Shown piece by piece: positions 6,630-7,503 of a stretch of DNA of 7,503 bases (position 1 is its first letter; each line of letters starts with the position of its first letter). This DNA is from Acidobacteriota bacterium (GTDB taxonomy: Bacteria > Acidobacteriota > Terriglobia > UBA7540): assembly GCA_003165615.1 (NCBI GenBank), contig PLWR01000482.1, positions 1 through 7,503 on the forward strand, written 5' to 3'. The position numbers and the translations under genes are program-made. Under the pieces are notes generated by a model that saw only the letters and a program-made list of their open reading frames with translations, was not told the origin of the DNA and made no database searches.

Positions 6630-7480
6630 CGAGACTCCCTTTACCGCTCCTTAGGTAAATCGGCAGGTAAGCGGCGAGTCTTAAGCGATCTTGGCCCGAA
6701 GTCCCCATCTGGGAAGTCACCCTCGCATGGATCAGTTCGGAACTCGCCTAATAGGAGTCGCAGGGTCGAAAATGCAGGTCCATAATGTCAGTTTCATGGG
6801 TTTTCGCGGGCCAACGACCTTACAAGACAGACATGGCAGTTCCTCTTTGCCGATCCGACCTCGAAGCCACTCCGCTTCATTAGAAACGCGCTGAGGCCCA
6901 ATTCCAACGTGCACCGGAACCTCGCCGCATAGCCTGATTCGTTGCTGTTGGCGGCACAGATGCAGGCCCCGAACAGGATCCGGCCTGAAAAGTCGGCATC
7001 CTGGATAGCATCGTGCCTGCTGCGTGGGCACGTAATAGCTGCGCTTCCCCACGGACTAAGGCTTGAGGACGATACTCTCGTACCGTTCACTAAATTCGAT
7101 ATCGCGCGGGTTGTCGCCGACTCAGACGCCGGCTTGGAAAGGATGCTTCATGCTACCGGTGGGCATTGTTGAACAGGGACTGGGTCTTTGACTCAATGAT
7201 GCGAAATCGCCAACTGCACGTGCTTGATTTGACCTTGGACAACCATCCACCAGTAGTTTCCGCATTTTCCAACCCCGGAGCCCGCCGCAAGGAAATTTGT
7301 CCAAGGCGCAAGGAGGCTGGTCGATGGGATTTTCGACGATCAATCGGGCTTCTGCGGGAATTGTGCGGGAATAAGAAAAGAATGGGTGCAATCTGCTGAA
7401 AATATGGTTGGTCCGGATGGCCCGAAGCGCTGGGCGCTACCTCAGCCGGTAGCTCCCAATTCCCTGTAAGTTATTGATTT
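6630..7480. other. About 850-nt gene-poor stretch next to a tRNA gene
   Basis: No gene can be supported here on either strand. The longest open frames, at 6732-7052 and 6794-7090 (minus) and 6942-7172 and 7166-7399 (plus), overlap one another, lack good ribosome binding sites and have unusual composition rich in Cys, Arg and Ser. Structures that can be seen are a bulged hairpin at 6975-7002, a 6-bp-stem hairpin at 7012-7032, a 9-bp direct repeat TGCGGGAAT (7353-7361 and 7364-7372) and a strong hairpin at 7432-7457. It may be decayed coding sequence or an unrecognised RNA locus. Confidence 0.5.
7432..7457 (-). terminator. Strong hairpin downstream of the tRNA, possible transcript end
   Basis: On the minus strand GGGAGCTACC (7448-7457) pairs with GGTAGCGCCC (7432-7441), a 10-pair stem with a single A-G mismatch and a 6-nt loop. 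It begins 24 nt after the tRNA 3' end. No T-tract follows, so it is an atypical terminator or a 3'-end stabilising structure. Its plus-strand sequence vaguely resembles a tRNA D-arm. Confidence 0.35.
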
Positions 7481-7503
7481 TGGTAGGCCCGTGGGGACTC
7501 GAA
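7481..7503 (-). tRNA. 3' end of a tRNA gene (partial, isotype unknown)
   Basis: Read on the minus strand the last 23 bases are TTCGAGT, CCCCA, CGGGCCT, A, CCA. That is exactly a tRNA T-loop (positions 54-60), the 3' side of the T-stem (61-65), the 3' side of the acceptor stem (66-72), discriminator A73 and an encoded CCA. The 5' acceptor strand would be expected to read AGGCCCG, outside the window. The anticodon is not visible, so the isotype cannot be given; A73 argues against Trp, which normally carries G73 in bacteria. Confidence 0.85.

Noticed and set aside
6732..7090. Two overlapping minus-strand open frames of 106 and 98 residues
   Set aside because: They compete for the same DNA, are rich in Cys/Arg/Ser, lack ribosome binding sites and match nothing I recognise. 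A decayed gene is possible but not supportable.
7353..7372. Possible CRISPR-like or tandem repeat (TGCGGGAAT twice)
   Set aside because: Only two 9-bp units with no further copies; not an array.
7122..7399. Short open frames on both strands (77-89 residues)
   Set aside because: Overlap each other on opposite strands with no start signals or motifs.

Overview
The window looks like a chromosomal segment from an Acidobacteriota-type bacterium. This is inferred from moderately high GC, the style of the hypothetical proteins, and modular GTCCGTGGTC intergenic repeats; no database search was possible. Every gene I can support lies on the minus strand, so the window reads biologically from right to left.

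Right edge (7503 to 6630): the 3' end of a tRNA gene with encoded CCA, then a strong hairpin, then about 800 bases in which I find no convincing gene. Next comes a small coiled-coil protein of unknown function (6629-6267) and a gene-free stretch holding a 29-bp perfect inverted repeat of the REP/MITE kind (6046-6132).

Middle (5812 to 2504): four genes that could be read as one transcript. They are a small membrane-anchored pseudopilin-like protein, a GHMP kinase of the heptose-7-phosphate kinase type broken by an apparent 1-nt deletion, a CPBP intramembrane protease, and an exported protein with a BamE/SmpA-like C-terminal domain. The kinase stop and protease start overlap as ATGA, and the protease is followed after 5 nt by the exported protein. 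These may serve the cell envelope, but that is inference.

Left (2301 to 1): a clear sigma70-type promoter drives gap (NAD-dependent glyceraldehyde-3-phosphate dehydrogenase), followed by pgk (phosphoglycerate kinase), which runs off the left edge. The two enzymes catalyse consecutive steps of glycolysis. Between them lies a decayed gene for a small retropepsin-like (clan AA) aspartic protease: start, ribosome binding site and DSGA active-site motif are intact, but an internal deletion joins it out of frame to its own C-terminal end. Inverted copies of the GTCCGTGGTC repeat flank this remnant, and the same family forms a second inverted pair in front of the kinase.

I see no CRISPR array, transposase, integrase or recognisable defence system. 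The most informative anomalies are the protease remnant, the kinase frameshift, the two repeat families, the stacked dyads at the gap promoter and the gene-poor stretch beside the tRNA.
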